DNA of 46,973 bases, from positions 1 to 46,973 of the forward strand of contig JAKISY010000028.1 of assembly GCA_021648365.1 (NCBI GenBank), given 5' to 3'. The position numbers and the translations under genes are program-made. The DNA is from Verrucomicrobiales bacterium (GTDB lineage Bacteria > Verrucomicrobiota > Verrucomicrobiia > Verrucomicrobiales > DEV007). Below are positions 1 through 6,644 of the stretch, piece by piece. Every line of letters starts with the position of its first letter. Within the stretch, counting starts at the first letter, position 1. The notes below the pieces were generated by a model. That model saw only the letters and a program-made list of their open reading frames with translations. It had not been told where the DNA came from and did not search any database.

Positions 1-1
1 T

Positions 2-49
2 GTTGGCGGTCATGGGGTCGCGGGAAGAATTTTAGCAAACAGACCATAG
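2..49 (+). CDS. C-terminal end of an upstream gene (partial, unknown)
   Basis: Reading frame 2 is open from the window edge to a TAG at 47-49, giving 15 residues ending GRILANRP. The stop lies directly against the ATG of ispE at position 50, with no spacer, which is the arrangement expected for tightly packed genes in one operon. The fragment is too short to assign a family. It could also be a chance open frame. Confidence 0.35.
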   Translation, partial: VGGHGVAGRILANRP

Positions 50-901
50 ATGAACAAAATAGAAATCAGCGCACCAGCGAAGACAAATCTGCACTTGCAG
101 ATATTGCATCAGCGGGAAGATGGGTTTCACGCTATCGATACGCGTATGGTGGCTCTGTCTCTAGCGGATCGATTGATACTGGAGCGCAATAAACCAGGCA
201 GTGGCGCCGTGCTGACTTGTAGCGAAGCGGGGCTCGATACTGGAGAAGGTAATTTGGTGATGCGTGCCTTGCGGGTCTTAGAAGAGCATGGTGGTAGGAG
301 TTTTGATGTGAGCCTGCATTTGCAGAAAGAGATACCTATCGCGGCGGGTCTAGGTGGTGGCAGTAGTGATGCGGCTGCGCTAATGATGGGTTTGAATGAT
401 TTGTTTGCCCTGAATCTGGACGTGCCTACTTTAGCAAGCTTGGCGGCTAGGATTGGGTCAGACGTGCCATTTTTTGTTTACAGTTCCCCTTGTGACTGCA
501 CTGGAAGGGGCGAGGTTGTCACTCCGATTGAGTTCGAAATACGCTTGCCTATGTTGTTAGTGAAACCTGACTTCGGAGTATCTGCGGCTTGGGCTTATCA
601 GAATCGGAAGGGTTCATTGGAGAACCCTTCAGTCAGCTACGCGCCACAGCTGTGCGAGTGGGGGGCGATGGCCAATGATCTGGAGCGTCCTGTTTATGAG
701 AAATATGTGTGGTTGGCACGATTGAAAATGTGGCTTTTGGATCAAGCTGAAACGCACGTCGCTATGTTGTCTGGTTCAGGATCTACCATGTTGGTGATAT
801 TGCAGGAGGAGGCAGGGGGAGAGAGCTTGCAGGCACGAGTACAGCAGCATTTTGGGGAGAATGTCTGGACTTATGTCGGGCATACTTTAGCTAGTAAGTA
901 A
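50..901 (+). CDS. ispE: 4-diphosphocytidyl-2-C-methyl-D-erythritol kinase IspE
   Basis: GHMP-family kinase of the MEP isoprenoid pathway: it phosphorylates the 2-hydroxyl of CDP-methylerythritol with ATP in the cytoplasm. The 283-residue length is normal for IspE. The N-terminal segment ISAPAKTNLHLQIL carries the conserved lysine region, the GHMP ATP-binding glycine loop AAGLGGGSSDAAALM sits near residues 98-112, and a third glycine-rich motif MLSGSGSTM is near residue 240. The ATG at 50 follows directly after a TAG in another frame, so the gene is probably coupled to an upstream gene. The MoaD-like gene starts 7 bp downstream. Assignment is firm. Confidence 0.95.
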   Translation: MNKIEISAPAKTNLHLQILHQREDGFHAIDTRMVALSLADRLILERNKPGSGAVLTCSEAGLDTGEGNLVMRALRVLEEHGGRSFDVSLHLQKEIPIAAGLGGGSSDAAALMMGLNDLFALNLDVPTLASLAARIGSDVPFFVYSSPCDCTGRGEVVTPIEFEIRLPMLLVKPDFGVSAAWAYQNRKGSLENPSVSYAPQLCEWGAMANDLERPVYEKYVWLARLKMWLLDQAETHVAMLSGSGSTMLVILQEEAGGESLQARVQQHFGENVWTYVGHTLASK

Positions 902-908
902 TGACGTT

Positions 909-1160
909 ATGAAAGTGAAAGTATTATTTTTTTCAGTATTGCAAGACGTGGTGGGTTCACCCGAAATAGAATACAGCTTAGCTGCCGAGCGATCATGGAC
1001 GGTAGCGGAGGTGTTGGCAGATTTGTATGAAAAATACGAAGGGCTAAAAATTTGGGATGGAAAAATTTTGCTGGCAGTGGATCAGCAATATGCAGATAGG
1101 GGCGATTTGTTGCAGGATGGGCAGGAGTTAGCGATCATGCCGCCAGTGCAAGGAGGCTAA
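909..1160 (+). CDS. moaD: MoaD/ThiS-family sulfur carrier (molybdopterin synthase small subunit-like)
   Basis: An 83-residue ubiquitin-fold protein ending in the exposed Gly-Gly (PPVQGG) that MoaD and ThiS need for adenylation and thiocarboxylation. Length, the N-terminal VKVLFFSVLQDVVG strand and the IMPPVQGG tail match MoaD (typical tail PPVAGG) better than ThiS, which usually ends with a VxGG preceded by other residues and is shorter. MoaD partners with MoaE to insert sulfur into molybdopterin, but no moaE, moeB or other cofactor gene is seen in the window. It lies 7 bp after ispE and probably shares its transcript. Confidence 0.8.
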   Translation: MKVKVLFFSVLQDVVGSPEIEYSLAAERSWTVAEVLADLYEKYEGLKIWDGKILLAVDQQYADRGDLLQDGQELAIMPPVQGG

Positions 1161-1216
1161 CTATGAAAGATTAGGATTTACATTGGTGTAGATTTCCGCA
1201 CTATGACTGAAGTGAT

Positions 1217-2191
1217 ATGGAGTGGTTTTATTCTAAAAATAACGAACAAAAAGGACCGGTGAGCGCAGCGGAGATGCTGAGCTTACACGAGCAAGGTGTG
1301 TTCAGTGGTGATAGCCTGGTTTGGACAGAGCAGCAGACCGATTGGAAGCCTTACCGTGAAGTGGTCGAGGCTATCTATGCGGCAGCAGGCAAGGGCAAAG
1401 TGGAGACGGCAGTGTGTGCGCATTCCGGACAGGTGTTGGAAAAAAAGGACATGGTGCCTTATGGTGATGGTTGGGTGGCACCCGAGCATAAAGAGCAATT
1501 TGTGCAACGCTTGATGGAGGGGGAGCGTTTGGACTTGAATGAGGCGGGGCAATTTGCGATGCGATACGTGGGTTTTTGGTGGCGGGTATTGGCATCGGTG
1601 ATTGATTATTTTGTAAAGATGATTCCCATTCTGATTTGCCAGATCCCCTATTACCTTGCGCTCTTTGCCAATGCGGCTAAGGCGGGGAAAGAGGGCGGCG
1701 CGGATCCTGCAGATCCCTTGTCGATATGGACAACGGGTGTGGTGATAACTTATGGTATTGCGATGGTCGGGCAATTGGCAGTTTCTATTTTTTATGACAC
1801 TTGGATGGTAGGAAAATACCAAGCGACGGTGGGTAAGATGGCTATCGGCGCGGTGGTGGTCGATCCCGAAGGGCGGAAGATTTCTTACTCCCGAAGTTTT
1901 GGGCGTTGGGCTGCGAAGAAGCTACTGAACGGTGCGATTCTTACCATGGTGGTCACGGTGCCTATTGTCTTGGTGCTCGTATTTGGCACAGGAATGATGG
2001 CGGGTGGCGGAGCGGAAGGTATGAATCCCGAAAGTTTGATCGGTATAGGCGTATTGATGGGCGGCATCCTGTTAGTGGTGTATCCATTGGCACTGTTCCC
2101 CTATTGGATGTGTGGACGTGATAAGGAAAAGCGCACCTTGCATGACAGGGTGAGCGGAACTCGGGTGATTAAAAAAGAGCTGCCACAATAA
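1217..2191 (+). CDS. GYF_2 + RDD-family membrane protein
   Basis: 324-residue membrane protein of unknown function. Residues 1-50 form a GYF_2 (DUF4339)-type domain, recognisable from WFYSKNNEQKGPVS and the later VWTEQQTDWKP. A middle segment with a cysteine (CAHSG) resembles the short region that often links GYF_2 to RDD. Residues about 115-320 are an RDD domain with hydrophobic helices around 125-150, 175-195 and 235-295 and the characteristic arginines and aspartates (YVGFWWRVLASVIDYF, near the end LHDRVSGTRVI). RDD proteins are proposed transporters or membrane sensors; nothing here narrows the role. Its TAA at 2189-2191 abuts the next gene, so the two are probably co-expressed. Confidence 0.85.
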   Translation: MEWFYSKNNEQKGPVSAAEMLSLHEQGVFSGDSLVWTEQQTDWKPYREVVEAIYAAAGKGKVETAVCAHSGQVLEKKDMVPYGDGWVAPEHKEQFVQRLMEGERLDLNEAGQFAMRYVGFWWRVLASVIDYFVKMIPILICQIPYYLALFANAAKAGKEGGADPADPLSIWTTGVVITYGIAMVGQLAVSIFYDTWMVGKYQATVGKMAIGAVVVDPEGRKISYSRSFGRWAAKKLLNGAILTMVVTVPIVLVLVFGTGMMAGGGAEGMNPESLIGIGVLMGGILLVVYPLALFPYWMCGRDKEKRTLHDRVSGTRVIKKELPQ

Positions 2192-2197
2192 GTGATC

Positions 2198-2791
2198 ATG
2201 GAGAGTCTGAGCACAGTAGCTTGTCCCAAATGTCATCGGGACTTCCCAGATGAATCTTTGCAAGATCAGCAAGGTCTTAGTGCCTGCCCATCGTGTAAGT
2301 CCTTAGTGGAGCTTAGGGTTTACCCGCGCTTGCGTAAGAGTCTCAACAGTTCACTCAAGGTCGATGATTTGCTTTCTGGAGAAGGGGATGCTTTGTGTCG
2401 TTTTTACCCTGAGTTGAAAGCGGATACAGTGTGTGAAGAATGCGGTTGTTTGCTGTCAAAAAAAGCAGCGGTCAACTGGGCTAAGGTAGATTATTGCCTT
2501 CCCTGTCTGCATCTTTTGAGAGAGTCAAAAGGTCGTGACGAATTTCTGGCTAGGAGAGTGATCTATGACAACACGGCATTGGGTTTGATTTTGTATCTGT
2601 TCCCCCTGAGTTTGTTCACGGCACCGCTGGCATTGTATTATTTGATCCGTTTTCGTAAGGCATCGCGGGGCATGGTGCCAAGAGGTGTATTTCGCTGGTG
2701 GTTAGCGATGATTTTGAGTGTGGTTTTCAGCTTAGGCTGGTTGACTTTGATCATCCTGTGGATCGCCGCTATTGTAGAATCAATGACCTGA
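2198..2791 (+). CDS. zinc-ribbon membrane protein, function unknown
   Basis: About 197 residues. Two zinc-ribbon-like cysteine sets are visible: CPKC with CPSC in the first 35 residues, then CEECG with CLPC around residues 85-110. The C-terminal half has two hydrophobic helices (near residues 125-150 and 165-195) separated by a basic loop (RFRKASRG), so it is an integral membrane protein with cytoplasmic zinc ribbons by the positive-inside rule. I prefer the ATG at 2198; a GTG at 2192 would abut the preceding stop. Similar cysteine-pair-plus-DUF4190-like-helices proteins occur next to RDD genes, suggesting a joint but unknown membrane role. Confidence 0.7.
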   Translation: MESLSTVACPKCHRDFPDESLQDQQGLSACPSCKSLVELRVYPRLRKSLNSSLKVDDLLSGEGDALCRFYPELKADTVCEECGCLLSKKAAVNWAKVDYCLPCLHLLRESKGRDEFLARRVIYDNTALGLILYLFPLSLFTAPLALYYLIRFRKASRGMVPRGVFRWWLAMILSVVFSLGWLTLIILWIAAIVESMT

Positions 2792-2805
2792 TAGTTTAGA
2801 ACGTG

Positions 2806-3192
2806 ATGAGTGGTATATTTGGCATAGGAGTAGATATCGTGGAAACCGAACGGATTCGGAAATCCGTCGAGCGTCATGGCATGGCATTCATCAATCGGAT
2901 TTTCACTCAAGCGGAGCAGGACTATTGTGGACGGATGAAGAAATCTGAGATTCATTATGCTGCCCGATTTGCGGCTAAGGAGGCGGTAGCGAAAAGTTTT
3001 GGCACCGGTTTTGGCAAAGACCTGATCTGGTCGGATGCTGAAGTGGTTCGACTGGAAAGCGGTCAGCCACAGATCGTGTTGAGCGGCGAAGGTAAGCGTT
3101 TTGCGGAGGAAAATGGCATTGTGCAGGTGATGATCACGCTGTCTCATTCAGATCATTATGCCGTAGCCCACGCGATTGCTTTGACGGGTTAA
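2806..3192 (+). CDS. acpS: holo-[acyl-carrier-protein] synthase
   Basis: Transfers 4'-phosphopantetheine from coenzyme A to apo-acyl carrier protein in fatty-acid synthesis. About 128 residues, the usual AcpS size. The Mg-binding aspartate is in GIGVDIVE at the N-terminus and the second ligand in RFAAKEAVAKSFG; the C-terminal ITLSHSDHYAVAHAIA is the conserved CoA-binding end. A GTG at 2803 lies one codon upstream of the preferred ATG at 2806. It sits 11 bp after the zinc-ribbon gene and ends the housekeeping run. Confidence 0.93.
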   Translation: MSGIFGIGVDIVETERIRKSVERHGMAFINRIFTQAEQDYCGRMKKSEIHYAARFAAKEAVAKSFGTGFGKDLIWSDAEVVRLESGQPQIVLSGEGKRFAEENGIVQVMITLSHSDHYAVAHAIALTG

Positions 3193-3202
3193 AAGAGGGA
3201 CT

Positions 3203-3240
3203 CACGCCCGCTGCGCTCAAGACGCAGAGAGCGCAGAGGA
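3203..3240 (+). repeat. dispersed repeat, copy 1 (CACGCCCGCT... type)
   Basis: The segment begins CACGCCCGCTGCGCTCAAG and continues into a GACGCAGAG-like tail. Two other copies lie at 19616-19650 and 24057-24095, all intergenic and in the same orientation. It follows the acpS stop by 10 bp. The copies agree over the first 19 bp with at most one difference and diverge in the tail. Confidence 0.7.
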
Positions 3241-3317
3241 AGGCAAAATTTCTAAAACGATAAAGGGGGCGAGGTATATACCTTGATATATACCGGATTT
3301 GCAGTAACCTTATAAAT

Positions 3318-3584
3318 ATGGAGCTTCAAACGGCAAAGTTATTTATGAATGGGCGTAGTCAGGCATTGCGTTTGCCTTTGGCCTTTCGCTTTGAAGGTGA
3401 AGAGGTTTACATTCGCCGTGATCAAACATCAGGGGATGTTGTCATTTCTCAAAAGCCAAATGGTTGGCAGGGTTTTTTGGATGCTGTGGAAAATGTAGAA
3501 GTTCCAGATGGTTTCCTTTCAACAGCAGAGCGTAAGCAGGATACAAATTCGCGTGATCCTTTTGAGCATCATGAGGGTGATTGA
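3318..3584 (+). CDS. vapB: VapB-type antitoxin
   Basis: 88-residue antitoxin. The N-terminal half is an AbrB/MazE-like swapped-hairpin DNA-binding fold (KLFMNGRSQALRLP, then FEGEEVYIRRD), the C-terminal half ends with the toxin-binding tail seen in this VapB group (WQGFLDAV ... ERKQ ... RDPFE). The gene overlaps the start of vapC by 14 bp, which is typical of coupled toxin-antitoxin pairs. It presumably represses its own promoter in the 125-bp upstream gap. Two damaged relatives of this same protein lie at 5434-5577 and 5667-5836, which helps to define the family's conserved tail. Confidence 0.88.
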   Translation: MELQTAKLFMNGRSQALRLPLAFRFEGEEVYIRRDQTSGDVVISQKPNGWQGFLDAVENVEVPDGFLSTAERKQDTNSRDPFEHHEGD

Positions 3585-3978
3585 ATATATGCTGGATACT
3601 AATATCGTTAGCTATGCGATAAGAGGTAATGAAAAAGTGTTGCAGCGGTTGATTGATCTTCCGCCGCAGAGGGTTTGTGTGTCTTCGATCACGACAGGGG
3701 AGTTGCTTTTTGGTCTAGCTAAGCGTCCAGAAGCCACTCGGTTGGCAATAGCAGTGCACGAGTTGCTGTTGCGCTTAGTGACCTTGCCGTGGGATGAGTC
3801 TGTATGCTCAGTGTATGGAGAGCAACGAGCGATTATGGAAGCTTCTGGTAAAAAAATGGCTTCTCTTGATATGTTGATCGCTGCTCACGCGCTATCCATT
3901 GGAGTGGTATTAGTTACTAATGACGAAGCTTTTGCACAGGTGAGAGGTTTGGCGACAGAAAATTGGCTTGCCAATTGA
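3571..3978 (+). CDS. vapC: VapC PIN-domain ribonuclease toxin
   Basis: PIN-domain RNase, the toxin of the pair with the upstream vapB. All four acidic active-site positions are present: LDTNI near the start, TTGELLFG, SLDMLIAAHAL and TNDEAF. The start is either ATG 3571 (overlapping vapB by 14 bp) or ATG 3589 at MLDTNI, which is where most VapC proteins of this group begin; longer upstream readings cover the antitoxin tail and are not expected. About 130-135 residues, full length. The pair looks intact and functional, unlike its neighbours. Confidence 0.9.
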   Translation: MRVIEYMLDTNIVSYAIRGNEKVLQRLIDLPPQRVCVSSITTGELLFGLAKRPEATRLAIAVHELLLRLVTLPWDESVCSVYGEQRAIMEASGKKMASLDMLIAAHALSIGVVLVTNDEAFAQVRGLATENWLAN

Positions 3979-4029
3979 GGGGGGTGAAAAAAGTTGTGGA
4001 TAGCCATATTTTATGGTATGGGTTCCCAT

Positions 4030-4266
4030 ATGAAGACGACAATGGACATAGCTGATGATGTTCTTTTGCGAGCTAAACAATGTGCGCGAGCGAGGAACAT
4101 CACATTGCGTAATTTGGTCGAAGATGCGCTTTATTCAGAATTGGAGAGGCAGCAAGAGTCTGAGGTTCTTGGAGGCATGACGGTTGTGGATGGCCATGGT
4201 TTGACGGAGGAATTCAGCAATGCAAGTTGGACAGAAATTCGTGACGCTTCTTACGGCTCTGTGTGA
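4030..4266 (+). CDS. vapB: VapB-type (ribbon-helix-helix-like) antitoxin, partner toxin disrupted
   Basis: 78 residues when started at ATG 4030, where the family signature MKTTMDIADDVLLRAK begins. This N-terminus and ITLRNLVEDALYSEL match the VapB group with a ribbon-helix-helix-like DNA-binding part; the C-terminus is the toxin-binding tail. Its TGA overlaps by one base the ATG (4266) of a toxin gene that is cut after about 18 codons by transposase sequence. The antitoxin is therefore an orphan, unless it acts on toxins encoded elsewhere. Confidence 0.8.
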   Translation: MKTTMDIADDVLLRAKQCARARNITLRNLVEDALYSELERQQESEVLGGMTVVDGHGLTEEFSNASWTEIRDASYGSV

Positions 4267-4319
4267 TGATAGCCATTGATACTAACATTCTGGTTTATGC
4301 GCATCGAAAGGATAGTGGT
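4266..4319 (+). pseudogene. 5' stub of a vapC toxin, interrupted
   Basis: From ATG 4266 the frame reads MIAIDTNILVYAHRKDSG, the hallmark N-terminus of a PIN-domain VapC with its first catalytic aspartate. After about codon 18 the sequence switches to transposase sequence in another frame, and this frame ends at a TAA at 4356-4358. The rest of the PIN domain is missing. The junction lies at about 4312-4320, within a GTGGTGATT stretch that is compatible with both sides, so a short-homology join is possible. Confidence 0.8.
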
Positions 4320-4824
4320 GATTGCCCCGCTGGGTTACCGACTAACCAAAGGAGGTAAGGTGCTGTATCGGCAACCCGCCTATCTGGTGTGCACCGATAC
4401 GAAACTGCCCTTGAAAAAACTACTTCAGTATTACCTGTGGCGATGGGGTATCGAGGTGAACTTCCGCGAGGAGAAAACTCTGATCGGAACCGGGCAGGCG
4501 CAGGTGCGCTCGGAAGCCTCCACGCAGCGGTTGCCGGCGGTGACCGTGGCGGCCTACGCGATGTTGTGGATCAGCGCGCTGGTTCAGCAGCGGAACGGAG
4601 GCTATGCATCGAGGCTGAGCCAGCCGAAATGGCGCAAAGATCGTCAGAACGGCGATCAGGAACTGATGTCCACCGGGGAACTACAGCGACTGTTGCGGCA
4701 GGAGACGTGGGCGGGTGTGATACGGTCGACCAATTACTTCGCGCTCGCGTCAGAAGACGGATCTGACGCGAAGTGCCAGAAACTCGAGATGGATCTGGCT
4801 TCCCATCTCTTCAACGCAGCCTAG
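4312..4824 (+). mobile_element. IS4-family transposase, C-terminal fragment
   Basis: About 170 codons in frame with TAG 4822-4824 encode the C-terminal part of a DDE transposase. The diagnostic IS4 YREK signature is complete: in YLWRWGIEVNFREEK the spacing is Y-2-R-3-E-6-K, and this E is the third catalytic acid. The N-terminal part with both catalytic aspartates is absent, so the element cannot move itself. GC content is visibly higher than in the flanks. The reading that starts at 4276 fuses transposase to an out-of-frame piece of the vapC stub and is not a real start. No intact left terminal repeat is seen. Confidence 0.85.
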
Positions 4825-4891
4825 GCAGCAACCGAACTCACAAAATCGCATACGATCCGACTCCGACATCCCAAAATATAGCCAAACTCCA

Positions 4892-4918
4892 AGGTTCTGA
4901 TACGTTGTATCAGAACCT
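4892..4918. repeat. perfect 12-bp inverted repeat with 3-bp loop
   Basis: AGGTTCTGATAC, loop GTT, GTATCAGAACCT. It lies 68 bp after the transposase stop. It may be a terminator, part of the right end of the insertion sequence, or a palindromic target site. There is no T-run directly after it, which argues against a simple intrinsic terminator. Confidence 0.6.
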
Positions 4919-5028
4919 GAACGACAGATTTTAAGTTTCCATCTTCATTATGTGATTCACCTTCGATATTGTAGTATTGCTCACTTTCGATAAAATGTTA
5001 AGAAAACTTAAATTAATTACCCGCCTGA

Positions 5029-5433
5029 GTAGTTACTTTTTTTTATAATAGTGAAGCAGATGATTCGGATGTAGGGGCGCTTGAAGTTTCCTTCGATGAT
5101 CTGACGCATATCCTGTTGGATCTTAATTCTGACGGGGAGACTTCTAGAGTCACTAATGAAAAATAGGGGAGAGAGATAGAATTCAATCACGCGGGAAGTC
5201 ATTTCCAGTGGCAAGAGCATTGCCTTACTGGTGAGTCTGAATGGTCTGGCATTGTAGGATCAATACTTGATCACACTGAGGCTATGATCGAACGGATAGA
5301 GGGTGTAGGTTTTTTCGTAATTGGGTGGCGTCTGACATTTAGCAATGGTCAGACTATGATTTGCTATAATTGTGGAGATGACGCGCGAATATTGCTCGCC
5401 CCCCCGCTGCGCATTATTTCTTCATTAGCGGTG
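5029..5433 (+). pseudogene. degenerate ORF with in-frame TAG, unknown family
   Basis: One frame stays open from after a TGA at 5026-5028 to 5577 except for a single TAG at 5164-5166. The first part reads like real protein (DDSDVGALEVSFDDLTHILL), and after the stop it continues in the same frame with SHFQWQEHCLTGESEW and GWRLTFSNGQTMICYNC. Composition suggests a decayed gene rather than chance. Near 5434 the frame runs into vapB-like sequence. I do not recognise the family. The region is AT-rich and lies inside a block of scrambled gene remnants. The rest of the 4825-5028 stretch holds only the palindrome at 4892-4918. Confidence 0.4.
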
Positions 5434-5577
5434 GATTTTGTAACCATTTTTCAAAAAGCTAAGGATTGGCGAGGGTTTTTAGATGCGGTAAAGAATGCTG
5501 AAGTTTCAGATTCTTTTCTAACTCTGCCTGAGCGCAAGCAGAGGGCAGAACTACGTGATCCTTTTGCGAAGGCTTAG
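5434..5577 (+). pseudogene. vapB antitoxin relic (C-terminal half)
   Basis: The last 45 or so codons of an open frame ending at TAG 5575-5577 match the C-terminal half of the intact VapB at 3318-3584: WRGFLDAVKNAEV against WQGFLDAVENVEV, then PERKQ and RDPF in register. The DNA-binding half is missing and replaced by the unrelated degenerate sequence upstream, so this is a chimera of two decayed genes. A start at ATG 5284 would give a 97-residue product of unknown worth. No vapC follows. Confidence 0.7.
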
Positions 5578-5641
5578 CTTTCCACTCCAACTTAGATTTG
5601 GAGATACGCACTGCGCGGGCGATGGTGTGGCGGGTGATGAT
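5572..5641 (-). repeat. relic copy of the 3' end of parC
   Basis: These 70 bp match 15548-15618, the 3' terminus of the intact parC gene, with only three substitutions and one single-base deletion by eye. Read on the minus strand it gives IITRHTIARAVRISKSKLE, against IITRHTIDRAVRISKSELE in ParC; the deletion destroys the original end. Similarity stops abruptly at both edges. It is therefore a small displaced or remnant piece of parC, in the same orientation as the functional gene but about 10 kb away. Confidence 0.85.
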
Positions 5642-5666
5642 GTAGGGCTTCAGATGGCAAAAATAT

Positions 5667-5836
5667 ATGAATAGCAGAAGCCAGACGGTTCGTTTGTCTT
5701 TCCGTTTTTTACGGGACGAGGTCTTTATTCGTCTTGATCAGGAAACGGGCGGATGGATTATTTCTAAAAAAACTAATGGCTAAAACTTTTGGATGAGGTG
5801 AAAGGTGGAGCTGTGCTTGACGTTTTTTATCTGTGA
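5667..5836 (+). pseudogene. second vapB antitoxin relic, frameshifted
   Basis: From ATG 5667 the frame reads MNSRSQTVRLSFRFLRDEVF and then FIRLDQETGGW, closely following MNGRSQALRLPLAFRFEGEE and YIRRDQTSG of the intact VapB at 3318. It hits TAA at 5781-5783; the family's next block reappears in another frame as LLDEVKGGAV before TGA 5834-5836, so there is a frameshift. The upstream end is also shifted: ATG 5654 opens a frame that stops after six codons. The remaining 5837-5939 stretch up to the sigma factor holds nothing else I can recognise. Confidence 0.7.
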
Positions 5837-5939
5837 AGTAGCTTCGTAGAGCTTGTTAAATTAGGCTATTTCTATGGTGCAGAATTGAGGGATTTACGTT
5901 CAATGATTTGGATTTTCCATGTAAATTGATTCTGAATAA

Positions 5940-6644
5940 ATGAGAGCCAATCAATTTCAAACAACCTGTTGGAAGAATTTTAGAGATTTAACCTCTGGAG
6001 ATGCCTGTTCGTCGCAACGAGCGATGAATGATATTTGCCGAACGTATTGGCAGCCACTTTACCAATTCGCACTCTCTCTGAATTGCAGTCATGAAGACGC
6101 CGAGGACTGTGTGCAGGGATTTTTGGCAAAAGCGACTGTAAATGATTTTTTTGTTCTGGCCGACCCCAAAAAAGGCCGAATGCGTTCATACCTTTTAACC
6201 GCATTTAAACGCTATATTTATGATGTTTGGAAAAAAGACCACGCACTCAAACGTGGAGGCGGCACCCAAATAGAATCACTAGAAAACAATCGCCAAAATA
6301 ACTCAGCCGAAAATTCCTCATTGGTGTTCGATCAACAATGGGCGCTAACCATAATAGAGACTGCTATGGGAAATCTCAAACTTCGTTATCACGTTATGGG
6401 AAAAAATCTAGCTTTTTCAGAACTTGAAGCTTGTATTGATGGAAGCCCGCTAGCCAACACTGCCAAAATAGCAGAAACTTTGGACATCAGCACGGCAACA
6501 CTCAAGACCCTCGTATATCGTATACGTAAGCGCTTCGGCGAAGAAGTGCGGAAAGCGGTTATGGAAACCGTCGCAACTGAGGAGGAAATCGACGACGAGC
6601 TGCGGTGGCTCATTGAAGTATTAGGAAAACACAGCCATGCCTGA
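5940..6644 (+). CDS. ECF-like RNA polymerase sigma factor
   Basis: 234 residues. The N-terminus has a sigma region 2 layout (ICRTYWQPLYQFALSLNCSH, then EDAEDCVQGFLAK, the region 2.2 core-binding helix) and the C-terminus a region 4 helix-turn-helix (AKIAETLDISTATLKTLVYR). The spacer is longer than in classical ECF factors, as in sigma factors of Planctomycetes and Verrucomicrobia that are genetically linked to Ser/Thr kinases. The stop overlaps the start of the kinase gene by 8 bp, so the two are translationally coupled; the kinase probably governs this sigma factor by phosphorylation (inference from family context). Target promoters are unknown; the large surface-protein gene downstream is a candidate. 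Confidence 0.85.
   Translation: MRANQFQTTCWKNFRDLTSGDACSSQRAMNDICRTYWQPLYQFALSLNCSHEDAEDCVQGFLAKATVNDFFVLADPKKGRMRSYLLTAFKRYIYDVWKKDHALKRGGGTQIESLENNRQNNSAENSSLVFDQQWALTIIETAMGNLKLRYHVMGKNLAFSELEACIDGSPLANTAKIAETLDISTATLKTLVYRIRKRFGEEVRKAVMETVATEEEIDDELRWLIEVLGKHSHA

Noticed and set aside
4276..4824. 182-residue ORF as a complete transposase
   Set aside because: The first dozen codons are out-of-frame vapC sequence and the part with two catalytic aspartates is missing; it is a fragment.
5017..5220. 67-residue minus-strand ORF in the toxin-antitoxin relic block
   Set aside because: The plus-strand frame over the same bases looks more protein-like and continues beyond the TAG; the minus ORF has no features.
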